Source of the DNA: Treponema sp.
Lineage (GTDB): Bacteria > Spirochaetota > Spirochaetia > Treponematales > Treponemataceae
Direction: 5' to 3'
Assembly: GCA_017390125.1 (NCBI GenBank)
Contig: JAFPCT010000170.1
Span: 1-21,357 of the forward strand
DNA length: 21,357 bases
This document shows positions 1 through 7,262 of this stretch, one piece after another (positions within the stretch are counted from its first letter, which is position 1; the number at the start of each line of letters is the position of its first letter). The notes beneath the pieces were generated by a model. That model was not told the DNA's origin and did no database searches. It saw only the letters and a list, made by a program, of their open reading frames with translations. Both the position numbers and the translations under genes were made by a program.

Positions 1-1359
1 AATTGTGCTAATTAATAATACAATTACTGTTGCAGGAGCACATATTTTGCAGTATTCAGCCCAACCAACAGGGTAACCTGCTTTCTGAGCCACAGAAGTT
101 CCTACTACGTTTGCAGAAGCACCGATCGGAGTTCCTGAACCACCGATGTCTGTTCCCACTGAAAGTGCCCATGCCATAACAGGAAGGAGATGAGCGCCGG
201 AAACAGCGGAAAGATTCTGAATTACAGGAACCATAGTTGCCGCGAACGGAATATTGTCGATGAATGCAGAGGCAAGGGCTGAAACCCAGATGATGATTGC
301 AATCATTACATAGATATTTCCTGCAGAAATCTTTTCGATGAATGAAGCGATGAGCTCCAGAATATGAGTCTGCTCAAGACCGCCGACTACTACGAAAAGC
401 CCTATGAAGAACAGAATTGTCTGCCAGTCTACTTTTTTGAGGAGCAGTTTTGTGTATTTTGCAGAAGTTGCCAGGGTGATGACTGCAATTCCAAGACCGA
501 TTGTTGCAACGCTGAGATGAGTCTGTGCATGTGTGATCAAAAGAATTACGGCAAGCCCGAAAATTAAGCTGGAAACGGCGAATCCCTTTGAATCTGTGAT
601 TGCAGATTCCGGTACCGGGAGACGTGAAGTATTAACTTCTTCATTTGAAGCCAGCTGCTTTCTGCAGACAAAATAAAAGTACAACAGCATTACTACAAGA
701 CCGATTCCCGCGATGGCACCAGTGTTTGTAAGGAAGTCCACGAATGTGTAATGAAGCTTTGAGCCGATGATGATGTTCGGCGGGTCACCGCACATTGTTG
801 CCGAACCGCCAAGATTTGCACAGAAAATTTCTGCAAGAATCATTGGAACAGGATTGAACTTTAAAAGCTGTGAAAGTTCAATTGTAACGGCAGAAAGGAA
901 GAGGATTACAGTAATCGAGTCGATGAACATTGAAAGTATTGAGCTCATCAACATGAATACGATGAAAATAGGGATGACCTGATATTTTACTGCCTTTGCA
1001 AGGCGCAGGCACAACCAGCGGAAGAATCCGACACGAGCCATACCCTCAACCATTACCATCATACCCATAAGGAATATAATTGTTGCCCAGTCGATGCCTT
1101 TTGATTCAGATTCACCGGCTGCAGTATACCAAAATCCTGGAGTAAAAATGTTGTGAATGTTCAGGGTTTCTTTTATTGAGACTAGTGAAGAATAGTCTTT
1201 TCCAAAGAAGTGAATGTCCAGCTGCATTCCGAGCCCGAATACGAGAACCAAAGTAAGTGCACCGCAGACAAGAGTCGTGTACTGCTTTGGAAAGCGTTCT
1301 GTAATGATAAGTCCGAACATAATCAGAAAAATCGTTACAGCAAAAATCTGCGCAATCAT
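1..1359 (-). CDS. ArsB/NhaD-type (SLC13-like) ion permease, C-terminus cut by window edge
   Basis: The ATG at 1359 is preceded by GGAGG at about 5 nt, and the frame stays open for 453 codons to base 1, so only the last few residues are missing. The protein is almost entirely hydrophobic segments. Two re-entrant-loop style motifs characterise the ArsB/NhaD/CitMHS superfamily: GGSATMCGDPPN near residue 185, and GTDIGGSGTPIGASANVVG near residue 410. A polar loop of about 50 residues lies between the second and third predicted helices. Family members are inner-membrane antiporters or secondary transporters of Na+/H+, arsenite or carboxylates; nothing here fixes the substrate. No arsR or arsC lies beside it, which argues against a dedicated arsenite pump. 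It has its own promoter in the gap after the envelope operon. Family assignment is firm, substrate unknown. Confidence 0.85.
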   Translation of the reverse strand, partial: MIAQIFAVTIFLIMFGLIITERFPKQYTTLVCGALTLVLVFGLGMQLDIHFFGKDYSSLVSIKETLNIHNIFTPGFWYTAAGESESKGIDWATIIFLMGMMVMVEGMARVGFFRWLCLRLAKAVKYQVIPIFIVFMLMSSILSMFIDSITVILFLSAVTIELSQLLKFNPVPMILAEIFCANLGGSATMCGDPPNIIIGSKLHYTFVDFLTNTGAIAGIGLVVMLLYFYFVCRKQLASNEEVNTSRLPVPESAITDSKGFAVSSLIFGLAVILLITHAQTHLSVATIGLGIAVITLATSAKYTKLLLKKVDWQTILFFIGLFVVVGGLEQTHILELIASFIEKISAGNIYVMIAIIIWVSALASAFIDNIPFAATMVPVIQNLSAVSGAHLLPVMAWALSVGTDIGGSGTPIGASANVVGTSVAQKAGYPVGWAEYCKICAPATVIVLLISTI

Positions 1360-1394
1360 GTTACGCCTCCAATAGGAATTGTCCGTGAGAGAAG

Positions 1395-1423
1395 ATTATA
1401 CACTTTTGTGCAGATTGATACAA
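1395..1423 (-). promoter_or_regulatory. Promoter of the ArsB/NhaD-type permease
   Basis: On the minus strand a -35 box TTGTAT (1418-1423) is separated by 17 nt from a perfect -10 box TATAAT (1395-1400). The predicted start near 1388 gives a leader of about 30 nt that contains the GGAGG ribosome-binding site. The permease is therefore probably transcribed independently of the envelope operon upstream. Confidence 0.65.
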
Positions 1424-1428
1424 TTCAG

Positions 1429-1448
1429 CGGATGTTGACGTACATCCG
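1429..1448. repeat. Perfect 7-bp inverted repeat after the envelope operon and before the permease promoter
   Basis: CGGATGT (1429-1435) and ACATCCG (1442-1448) flank a 6-nt loop. The hairpin begins immediately after the TAA (1449-1451) of the COG3014-type gene and ends 5 nt before the -35 box of the permease. On the minus strand no T-run follows, so it is not a standard intrinsic terminator. It could be a weak terminator, an mRNA 3'-end stabiliser or an operator for the permease promoter. Confidence 0.4.
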
Positions 1449-2894
1449 TTATTTAAAGCATGAGGTTACAACAAGTGTAGGGCGGTTTGCCGAAACTGTT
1501 ACGTTTGAAAAGCTCTGTTCGCCGACTTTTGTCTTATCTTTGTAGAAAGTTACTTTGCCGGAATATGTACCCGGATCAACTGTGAATCCGGCGGCACTTA
1601 CAGAACGTGGCAGATAGAATCCCTGACGCAAATCAGCGAATTCTGTTTTGTCCAGCTGGTCTACGGCGTATTCAGCTGTGTGCCATGCCGCGACATAAGT
1701 AGCTTCTGCGGCAACACCGGCAATGCTTCCTTTTGCCTCGTCTGCTATCTTGCGGGCGGAAATGAGCGTTGCCTGGGCACTTGCAAGGCCTGCTGTTTTC
1801 TTAGAGATGCTGCGAATCATACTGCGGTTGAATGCTCTGTTTGCCTTAAGCCTTACGTCTTTTGCAAGGGCTTCGTCAAAGTCTTCGATTACGACGGCAC
1901 TTTTCTTACCTACGTCTTTCAGTTCAATCTCTATGTCTGTAATCTGAGGATCCTGTCCGCTGTATTCAGGCCATACAAATTTAAGCTTGAAAAGAATGGG
2001 TTTTGCACCGTCAATCGGAACGTAGAACGGAAGAACCTGAGGGGTTTCAAATTTTGCTTCGTGGCGGCGGCCGATTAATCCGCTAAGGGCCAGTACGTCA
2101 AGGCGGCCTTTTCCGGCAGGAATGTTTACGTCTTCTGATACGTTGATGTTGCTTCCGAGGGTTGCAAGCACTTTTGCGTCAACTTCCACGCTGGAACGGT
2201 TTCCGGCGGCACTGTACAGAACCAATGAAAGGTATCGTAAAAATGCTGAATCTCTGTACAAATCTGCCATAGTCGGCTTTTTAGGGGAATCAGCTTTGTA
2301 TTCAGAAAGATTCAGACCCAGTTTTCCGGCGGATTTTTCCATTTCGGATTTTTCATCGGAAGAAACTGCGTCTGCAAGGGCAAAGTCACCGTATTTGGAA
2401 AGATATTCATTTTCTTTGACGGCGGCTTTGTTCAGTTCAACAAGGGCATTCTCAAGGTCGCCCATGTGAATGTAGTTCAATGCGTTGAAGGAGTTTACAA
2501 AAAGATATTCGTATACATTTCCAGGATATTCGGCAATGTTGTCGTTAAAGAGCGTAGCGCCCATTGTTTTTGATATACTTTTTGTAAACGCTTCCTGCAT
2601 GAGTGAATCTGTCAGCTCAAAAATTTCGCTGGAAGATTCATAGTCGTTCAGCATGTAGCAGAGCATCGCTTCATCAAGATTGTCGCGGATGTCTTTGCCG
2701 TCTTTGTTTTTATCATGCAGCATAGCGATGCAGGTTGAATAGTTTTTCTTTTCAAATGCCGCATCGAATTTTTTCTGGTTGTACTTTATCGTTCCGTATT
2801 TTGCAGCTCCTGTCTGAATACCTTTTGTTGTAGCGCATGATACGAATACGAATAAAACAATACACAGTCCTGCTGATGATAAAAACTTTCTCAT
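1449..2894 (-). CDS. COG3014-type lipoprotein with TPR-like N-terminal part (last gene of envelope operon)
   Basis: 481 residues. A lipoprotein signal ends at Cys20 (VFVSC), so the mature protein should be lipid-anchored facing the periplasm. Residues ~30-170 are helical and TPR-like, with a segment of the form NALNYIHMGDLENALVELNKA near 135-155. The C-terminal third carries FADLRQGFYLPRSVS followed by a PGTY turn, the typical closing segment of COG3014 proteins. Function of that family is unknown; in other bacteria it often occurs beside LpoB and other small envelope lipoproteins, as here. The start has GGGAG about 5 nt upstream. It lies 27 nt after the 262-residue gene. This is the only protein of the four-gene operon with a lipobox, so it may be the membrane anchor of a complex (inference). 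Confidence 0.75.
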   Translation of the reverse strand: MRKFLSSAGLCIVLFVFVSCATTKGIQTGAAKYGTIKYNQKKFDAAFEKKNYSTCIAMLHDKNKDGKDIRDNLDEAMLCYMLNDYESSSEIFELTDSLMQEAFTKSISKTMGATLFNDNIAEYPGNVYEYLFVNSFNALNYIHMGDLENALVELNKAAVKENEYLSKYGDFALADAVSSDEKSEMEKSAGKLGLNLSEYKADSPKKPTMADLYRDSAFLRYLSLVLYSAAGNRSSVEVDAKVLATLGSNINVSEDVNIPAGKGRLDVLALSGLIGRRHEAKFETPQVLPFYVPIDGAKPILFKLKFVWPEYSGQDPQITDIEIELKDVGKKSAVVIEDFDEALAKDVRLKANRAFNRSMIRSISKKTAGLASAQATLISARKIADEAKGSIAGVAAEATYVAAWHTAEYAVDQLDKTEFADLRQGFYLPRSVSAAGFTVDPGTYSGKVTFYKDKTKVGEQSFSNVTVSANRPTLVVTSCFK

Positions 2895-2921
2895 ACTGAA
2901 CTCCCGAAATTAATTTCTAGA

Positions 2922-3710
2922 TTACTCTTCTGTAAGCCATGAATAATCAGCGTCTGCTGTTGATTCTTCAAGGCTGTCAGTTCCGTATCCGCCAAGGGGA
3001 TTGTTGGCATCTTTGTAGATAGCTTTTGCAAGGTTCTTTGAGCTTGCATCAGATTCTGCAATACCAAGACCGGAAGCGTTCTTGAGCATGTATTCGCTTA
3101 CTTCTGCGTTCAATGAAGGATCGCCGAGGGAAGCCTGTACCTGTGAATCCCATGCTTTTTTGTCCATTGAGTAAACAACATAGTACTGATAGTAAACGTC
3201 TGCGTTAGACATGTCCTTCTTAATTTTCTGCTTAGGATTCTTTGGTGCGGCATATTTAACCCAGAATGTAGCTTCCTTTACCATGCCTGAAAGACGAACT
3301 TTAGAGCTGATGTTCATTTTGTCTACAAGTTCTTTCTTTACTTCTGCAGAACCGCCGGAATAGAGGGCGTCAACGTTTCTTTCTACAACGCGGCTCATAG
3401 ATGTTGCGATTTCAGCCTGCATGTCTACAGTGTCTGTCCAGTGCTGGAGGAAATCAAGGTCAGTTCCTTTGTTTGTAAAGAAGAATACCTGACGGTCCTT
3501 AAGGTTCAATGCCTTGGAAATCTGTTTTACGTCCTGTTTCAAAGCTGCAGAAACCCATTTTGGATATCCGGCACCTTCTTCAATTCCTGGGAAGTCCAGA
3601 ACCATCTTTGTTGTCTGTTTTACTGTTTTTGCTTTGCTTTTTGCAGAAGCAGTAAATGCTGCCAATGCTGTGACCATCATGGTCATTGCAATGATTTTTG
3701 TACATTTCAT
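2922..3710 (-). CDS. Secreted LPP20-like protein (third gene of envelope operon), function unknown
   Basis: 262 residues. It has a signal peptide with probable cleavage after TASA (~residue 23) and no lipobox cysteine. Near residue 50 it reads YPKWVSAALK, then a FFFTNKGTDLDFLQ strand-to-helix segment, a helix with ATSMSRVVERNV, and a YYQYYVVYSMDKKAW strand. The order matches the LPP20-domain protein encoded just upstream (PxW, glycine/aspartate-containing turn, helix, VR/VT strand, aromatic strand, DK turn), so it looks like a diverged paralogue. The C-terminus is acidic and ends WLTEE. GGAG lies 8 nt before the ATG; the preceding gene is 27 nt upstream. I cannot assign a biochemical role. 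An envelope partner of the LpoB- and COG3014-type proteins is the best guess from context. Confidence 0.6.
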   Translation of the reverse strand: MKCTKIIAMTMMVTALAAFTASAKSKAKTVKQTTKMVLDFPGIEEGAGYPKWVSAALKQDVKQISKALNLKDRQVFFFTNKGTDLDFLQHWTDTVDMQAEIATSMSRVVERNVDALYSGGSAEVKKELVDKMNISSKVRLSGMVKEATFWVKYAAPKNPKQKIKKDMSNADVYYQYYVVYSMDKKAWDSQVQASLGDPSLNAEVSEYMLKNASGLGIAESDASSKNLAKAIYKDANNPLGGYGTDSLEESTADADYSWLTEE

Positions 3711-3737
3711 AGAAAAACTCCTTTGATCAGTCCTGCC

Positions 3738-4784
3738 TTAGTCGGCAGAAAGCTGTTTTAAATATCCTGAAAATTTTGCGTTGAAATCGCTTTTAATTTT
3801 CTTTTCGATTGATTTTTTTGCCCGTATTTTTGCACCTGCAAAATCAACATGGGCATCCCGGCCTGTAAGGGTGAACGGGAAAAGTTCAGTGCCTTTGGCA
3901 TTATCCTTAAGATAAGTCGTAATTTCGTAGCGGCAGTGAACGTTTGTGCCGTCGGAAGTTTTCGATTCCGAAAACTTTACTGATCCGGTAAAACTGTAGC
4001 GGCTTAAAGAATCTTTTGTAGTCTTGAAACCGTGGCTTGTGATTACATCTGAAAAAGCGGCCGCAATATTTCCGTCTTCGTCGTTTTCAATTGAAACGCG
4101 AACGGGTATTTTGCCGGCAATTTCCATAAGCGTGATTTTAATGTCCTTTGAAGATTTGCATGAGCTCTGAAGCCTTGCTGCTGCATCTGAATTGATTACA
4201 GTAAGGCGGGCCATGTAGCCTTCATTAAGGCGGGCGATATCGGCGGCATAATCGCAGAAAGCATAAGAATCCAGAGAAGCGTCAGTTACCTTTGAAAGAA
4301 GCTTCTGAACGGATTCATTGTTTTTTTTGATCATGTCTTCGTAGAGGGCAGAAACCTTGCCTTTGTCGATTACGGCAATAGCGTACCAGACTGAATGTTT
4401 TTCGTCCTGATAGTATTCCGGAATTTCGATGCCTATTAAATCTGACTGCGAAACTGTCCGGGTCACTTTCATGTCGAAGCTTGCGATAGAAGCCGTAGCT
4501 ACGGTTCCGTCTGCCATTCCCTGGAGCAGGCGCTTTTCGGCAGTGGTGTCTGAATCAATATTCTGGCTGAACATAGCCGCCAATCCCTGAACGGCTTTTA
4601 GTTCTGCGGAACCACGGTCGCCTGCATTTCCAACGGAATACATGTACTTCTCTGCGGGATAGACCTTTGCAGGTGTGTTTATCCATGCAGGAGCTTTACC
4701 ACCTTTTGCTGGTGTGGCTTTTGCATTCAATGTAAAAGCTGCGGCTACAGCAGTTACGATTGCAATAAAATGTTTTTTCTGCAT
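3738..4784 (-). CDS. LPP20-domain periplasmic protein (second gene of envelope operon)
   Basis: 348 residues. It has an N-terminal signal peptide (MQKKHFIAIVTAVAAAF, cleavage near NAKA) and no cysteine at the cleavage site, so it is predicted soluble and periplasmic rather than lipidated. Residues ~33-160 carry LPP20 domain hallmarks: PAWINTP, then YMYSVGNAGDRGSAELKAV, then a conserved aromatic strand HSVWYAIAVIDKGKV. Named relatives are Helicobacter Lpp20 and Vibrio FlgP, which are outer-membrane or flagellum-associated. Residues ~215-340 form a second, beta-rich half (KIPVRVSIEN...) that may be an additional domain. The start has GAGAGG upstream and lies 12 nt after the LpoB-family gene, so co-translation is likely. 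Spirochaetes have periplasmic flagella, which leaves a flagellar or envelope role open; the sequence does not decide. Confidence 0.7.
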   Translation of the reverse strand: MQKKHFIAIVTAVAAAFTLNAKATPAKGGKAPAWINTPAKVYPAEKYMYSVGNAGDRGSAELKAVQGLAAMFSQNIDSDTTAEKRLLQGMADGTVATASIASFDMKVTRTVSQSDLIGIEIPEYYQDEKHSVWYAIAVIDKGKVSALYEDMIKKNNESVQKLLSKVTDASLDSYAFCDYAADIARLNEGYMARLTVINSDAAARLQSSCKSSKDIKITLMEIAGKIPVRVSIENDEDGNIAAAFSDVITSHGFKTTKDSLSRYSFTGSVKFSESKTSDGTNVHCRYEITTYLKDNAKGTELFPFTLTGRDAHVDFAGAKIRAKKSIEKKIKSDFNAKFSGYLKQLSAD

Positions 4785-4796
4785 GGTGACCTCTCG

Positions 4797-5405
4797 CTAA
4801 AGTTTTACGGCACTCTGCTTGAAGTACTTTCTTACAGGTGCGTCGCTGTTGTCGCCTTCCCAGATGATTCTGTGTGTCTGCAAGTCTGTAAGGTTTACTG
4901 TTACATAATATGTGCGTATAGATTTTTTTCCTTCTTTCTGCACGATTGTCTTTACGCTGCCCTGAAGCATGAAGTCTGCGCCTTCTTCCTCGTCGATAGC
5001 TTTTGCAGTATCTTCGCTCGCATGGTCAGCCTGGCTTTTTACTTCGTCACGAAGTTCGCCTCTTTCTGATGCGTCAGCTACGAATTCAAGAACGCCTGTT
5101 CTGAGGATGGCTGTCTGCATTTTCTTTGATATGATTGTTGTATCGATGCGCTCCGCACTTTCATTCTTGATTGTGCCAAGGATTACAACTGGTGCACGTC
5201 CGTTAGTCTTTTCAAATTTTGCAATTCTTGGTGATGAAATGCAGTCTTCGATCAATGTCTCGCAAACGATTTTTACGTCGTTTTCGTTCCAATAGCCATT
5301 AAGATCTACAACCTTGCTGTCGTCCAGACGTTTAACTTTTCCGGCTGAAAAAATAGAAGAAACAGCGAAAGCTGCCAACAAAAATGTGGTTAATATTTTT
5401 TTCAT
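4797..5405 (-). CDS. LpoB-family protein (penicillin-binding-protein activator family), first gene of envelope operon
   Basis: 202 residues with a signal peptide (MKKILTTFLLAAFAVSSIFSA) and no lipobox cysteine. The mature part follows the LpoB pattern: DLNGYWNENDVKIVCETLIED (helix one), VVILGTIKNES, IDTTIISKKMQTAILRTG, a basic/acidic stretch with SEDTAKAIDEEEGADFMLQGSV, then a VTVNLTDLQTHRIIWEG strand. In E. coli LpoB is an outer-membrane lipoprotein that activates PBP1b. Here the lack of a lipid anchor means it is either soluble or tethered by partners. It heads the operon behind a recognisable promoter, with LPP20, LPP20-like and COG3014 genes downstream at 12-27 nt spacing. Family call is good; a role in activating a peptidoglycan synthase in this organism is inference. 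Confidence 0.72.
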   Translation of the reverse strand: MKKILTTFLLAAFAVSSIFSAGKVKRLDDSKVVDLNGYWNENDVKIVCETLIEDCISSPRIAKFEKTNGRAPVVILGTIKNESAERIDTTIISKKMQTAILRTGVLEFVADASERGELRDEVKSQADHASEDTAKAIDEEEGADFMLQGSVKTIVQKEGKKSIRTYYVTVNLTDLQTHRIIWEGDNSDAPVRKYFKQSAVKL

Positions 5406-5439
5406 TATATCCCCACTCCTTTTAAAATAATGTAGTCAA

Positions 5440-5467
5440 AGTATAGCACGGATTTTCTTTAAATCAA
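5440..5467 (-). promoter_or_regulatory. Promoter of the four-gene envelope operon
   Basis: On the minus strand TTGATT (5462-5467) and TATACT (5440-5445) are separated by 16 nt. The predicted start near 5433 leaves a leader of about 28 nt that contains AGGAG and GGGG before the ATG at 5405. No clear terminator was found between this promoter and the ABC ATPase gene that ends at 5498, so some read-through from the importer operon is possible. Confidence 0.6.
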
Positions 5468-5497
5468 GGGAAAAGGGTTTCTAATTACGGGGAGTTT

Positions 5498-6295
5498 TTA
5501 CTGAAGCCGCATCTGGTCGTTCTCAAGGAATTTGTTCTTGATGCTCCTGAATTTTTCTACCAGGTCGTCCATGGTCAGTTTCTGTTTTTCTTCGCCGGAA
5601 ATGTCAAAAAGGATTTTTCCGGAATCCATCATGAGCAGGCGGTTTCCGTATTCAAGGGCGTGCTGCATGTTATGGGTAATCATCATTACGGTAAGGTTGT
5701 ACTCTTTGGCAAATTTGCGGGTGAGTTCCATTATGATGGCGGCATTTGTCGGGTCAAGGGCGGCAGTGTGCTCATCCAGCAGGAGCAGGGAAGGCTTGCT
5801 CATTACAGACATGAGCAGGGTAAGTGCCTGACGCTGTCCGCCGCTGAACTGGTTTACGTTGTCCTGAAGGCGCTTTTCAAGTCCCATATCAAGGACTTTC
5901 AGCTGTTCGCGGAAGTATTCCCGTTTCTTTTTGTTAAGGTTTATGCTCAGGCTTTTCCAGCCCTTCTTGGAGCAGATCATCATGTTGTCTTCAAGACTCA
6001 TTTTTCCGGCAGTTCCCAAAAGCGGGTTCTGGAATATGCGTCCTATGTATTTTGCCCTCTGATATTCCTTGTCAAAAGTAATTTCCCGGTTTTCCTCATC
6101 AAGGAATATGCGGCCGCTGGAAACTGGAATGGTTCCTGCAATGGCGTTGTAAAGGGTTGACTTGCCGGCTCCGTTTGAACCGATGACAGTAATGAAATCG
6201 CCTTTGTTTATAGTAAGGTTTATGTCTTTCAGCGCATGGTTTTCGTCGGGTGTGCCGCGGTTAAAAATTACGTTCAAATTCTGTATGGAAATCAT
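5498..6295 (-). CDS. ABC transporter ATP-binding protein, TrpZ/COG1101 type
   Basis: 265 residues. Walker A GSNGAGKST is at 39-47, Q-loop Gln89 in RIFQNP, signature FSGGQRQ at 150-156, Walker B LLLLDE at 170-175 and switch His208. After the catalytic Glu175 the motif continues HTAALDP where most importers have PTAALDP; this DEHT variant is characteristic of the COG1101 ATPases that pair with COG4120 permeases and COG2984 binding proteins. The ATG overlaps the stop of the permease gene (ATGA), so the two are translationally coupled. In streptococci the homologous TrpXYZ set is linked to tryptophan uptake; other members are unassigned, so the substrate here stays open. Its length is normal and all catalytic residues are present. 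Confidence 0.9.
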   Translation of the reverse strand: MISIQNLNVIFNRGTPDENHALKDINLTINKGDFITVIGSNGAGKSTLYNAIAGTIPVSSGRIFLDEENREITFDKEYQRAKYIGRIFQNPLLGTAGKMSLEDNMMICSKKGWKSLSINLNKKKREYFREQLKVLDMGLEKRLQDNVNQFSGGQRQALTLLMSVMSKPSLLLLDEHTAALDPTNAAIIMELTRKFAKEYNLTVMMITHNMQHALEYGNRLLMMDSGKILFDISGEEKQKLTMDDLVEKFRSIKNKFLENDQMRLQ

Positions 6296-7248
6296 TTTGC
6301 AGTCCCCCGCACAAAGTGTTTTTTCATATCAAATTTTCCCTGCATTGAAGAGACCATAAGGCAGATGATAATCAAAATGCCGGTGATGAGCTTGAGGTCG
6401 TTCGGCGTAAGGTGAAGATAATGACCGTAGCGGCGTGCAAAAAGCATAAGCGCCCGGTAAATTATTGAGCCCAGCAGAACGCGGAGTGTCTGCCAGCCGA
6501 TTTTGTTCGAGCGTATGATGAATTCGCCCAGCATGAGAGAAGCCAGACCGCTTACGATTACGCCGGTTCCGCTTCCTACGTCGGCAAAGCCGTTGTACAT
6601 TGCGGCAAAGGCTCCGGCAGTGGAAGCAAGTCCGTCGCCAAAGCACACGCCGATTCCCCGCAGAATCTGAGGGTTTACGCCAAGGCTTACGACCATCTGC
6701 TCATTTGCACCAAGGGCACCCATTGTAAGTCCCATGTCAGTGTGGAAGAACAGATCCAGCAGAGCCTTAAGAATCACTACAAAAACCACAAGGAAAAGCA
6801 GGATTCCTGTTTCTGCCGGAATTGAAGGGAAGTGCGCTTCGAAGAAAGATGTAAGCTTTGAAAATACAGTCTGAATGCGCAGGAAGGAAATGTTTGCCCG
6901 GTTTGACATTATGCGCAGGTTCACAGAATAGAGCATTGTCATTGTAAGGATTCCGGCAAGTAGATCCGGGATGCGGAGCTTTGTATACATGAGGGTTGTA
7001 CAAAGACCAGCTGTACAGCCGCCAAGAAAGGCTATCAGGAGGGCAACTCCTGCCGGTACCCTGTTCATAAGGCATACGGCAAGAATGCACCCGCCCATCG
7101 GGAACGCGCCGTCTACGGTCATGTCGCAGAAGTTCAGAGTTCTGAATGATATGAACACGCCCTGCACCATGATGCCGTAAATCAAGCCCTCGATGAGAAT
7201 TGTCTCAAGGAGAATCAAATTTAAGTTCGACTGTATGAAATCTAGCAT
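6292..7248 (-). CDS. ABC transporter permease, TrpY/COG4120 type
   Basis: 318 residues with about eight to nine hydrophobic segments. The motif FRTLNFCDMTVDGAFPMGG (residues ~36-54) is the characteristic early segment of COG4120 permeases, and GLTMGALGANEQMVVSLGVN (~193-212) matches the cytoplasmic coupling loop seen in branched-chain and sugar permeases of the same fold. It sits between the binding protein and the ATPase, 14 nt after the former and overlapping the latter by 4 nt. The ribosome-binding site is weak (AGG only), so translation may depend on coupling to the gene upstream. The predicted product is an inner-membrane pore that would act as a homodimer (inference from having one permease gene). 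Confidence 0.88.
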   Translation of the reverse strand: MLDFIQSNLNLILLETILIEGLIYGIMVQGVFISFRTLNFCDMTVDGAFPMGGCILAVCLMNRVPAGVALLIAFLGGCTAGLCTTLMYTKLRIPDLLAGILTMTMLYSVNLRIMSNRANISFLRIQTVFSKLTSFFEAHFPSIPAETGILLFLVVFVVILKALLDLFFHTDMGLTMGALGANEQMVVSLGVNPQILRGIGVCFGDGLASTAGAFAAMYNGFADVGSGTGVIVSGLASLMLGEFIIRSNKIGWQTLRVLLGSIIYRALMLFARRYGHYLHLTPNDLKLITGILIIICLMVSSMQGKFDMKKHFVRGTAK

Positions 7249-7262
7249 TGTTTAAACCTGAA

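Noticed and set aside
1..1359. Dedicated arsenite efflux pump
   Set aside because: The superfamily motifs are shared by Na+/H+ and carboxylate transporters, and no ars regulator or reductase is adjacent.
1210..1545. Plus-strand open frames across the permease start and envelope operon (also 1680-2078 and 2122-2469)
   Set aside because: They lie antisense to genes with clear family motifs, and their translations look like complementary-frame noise rich in Cys, Phe and Ser.
5406..5497. Intrinsic terminator between the ABC ATPase gene and the envelope operon
   Set aside because: No stem with a following T-run was found on the minus strand; only a promoter is supported.
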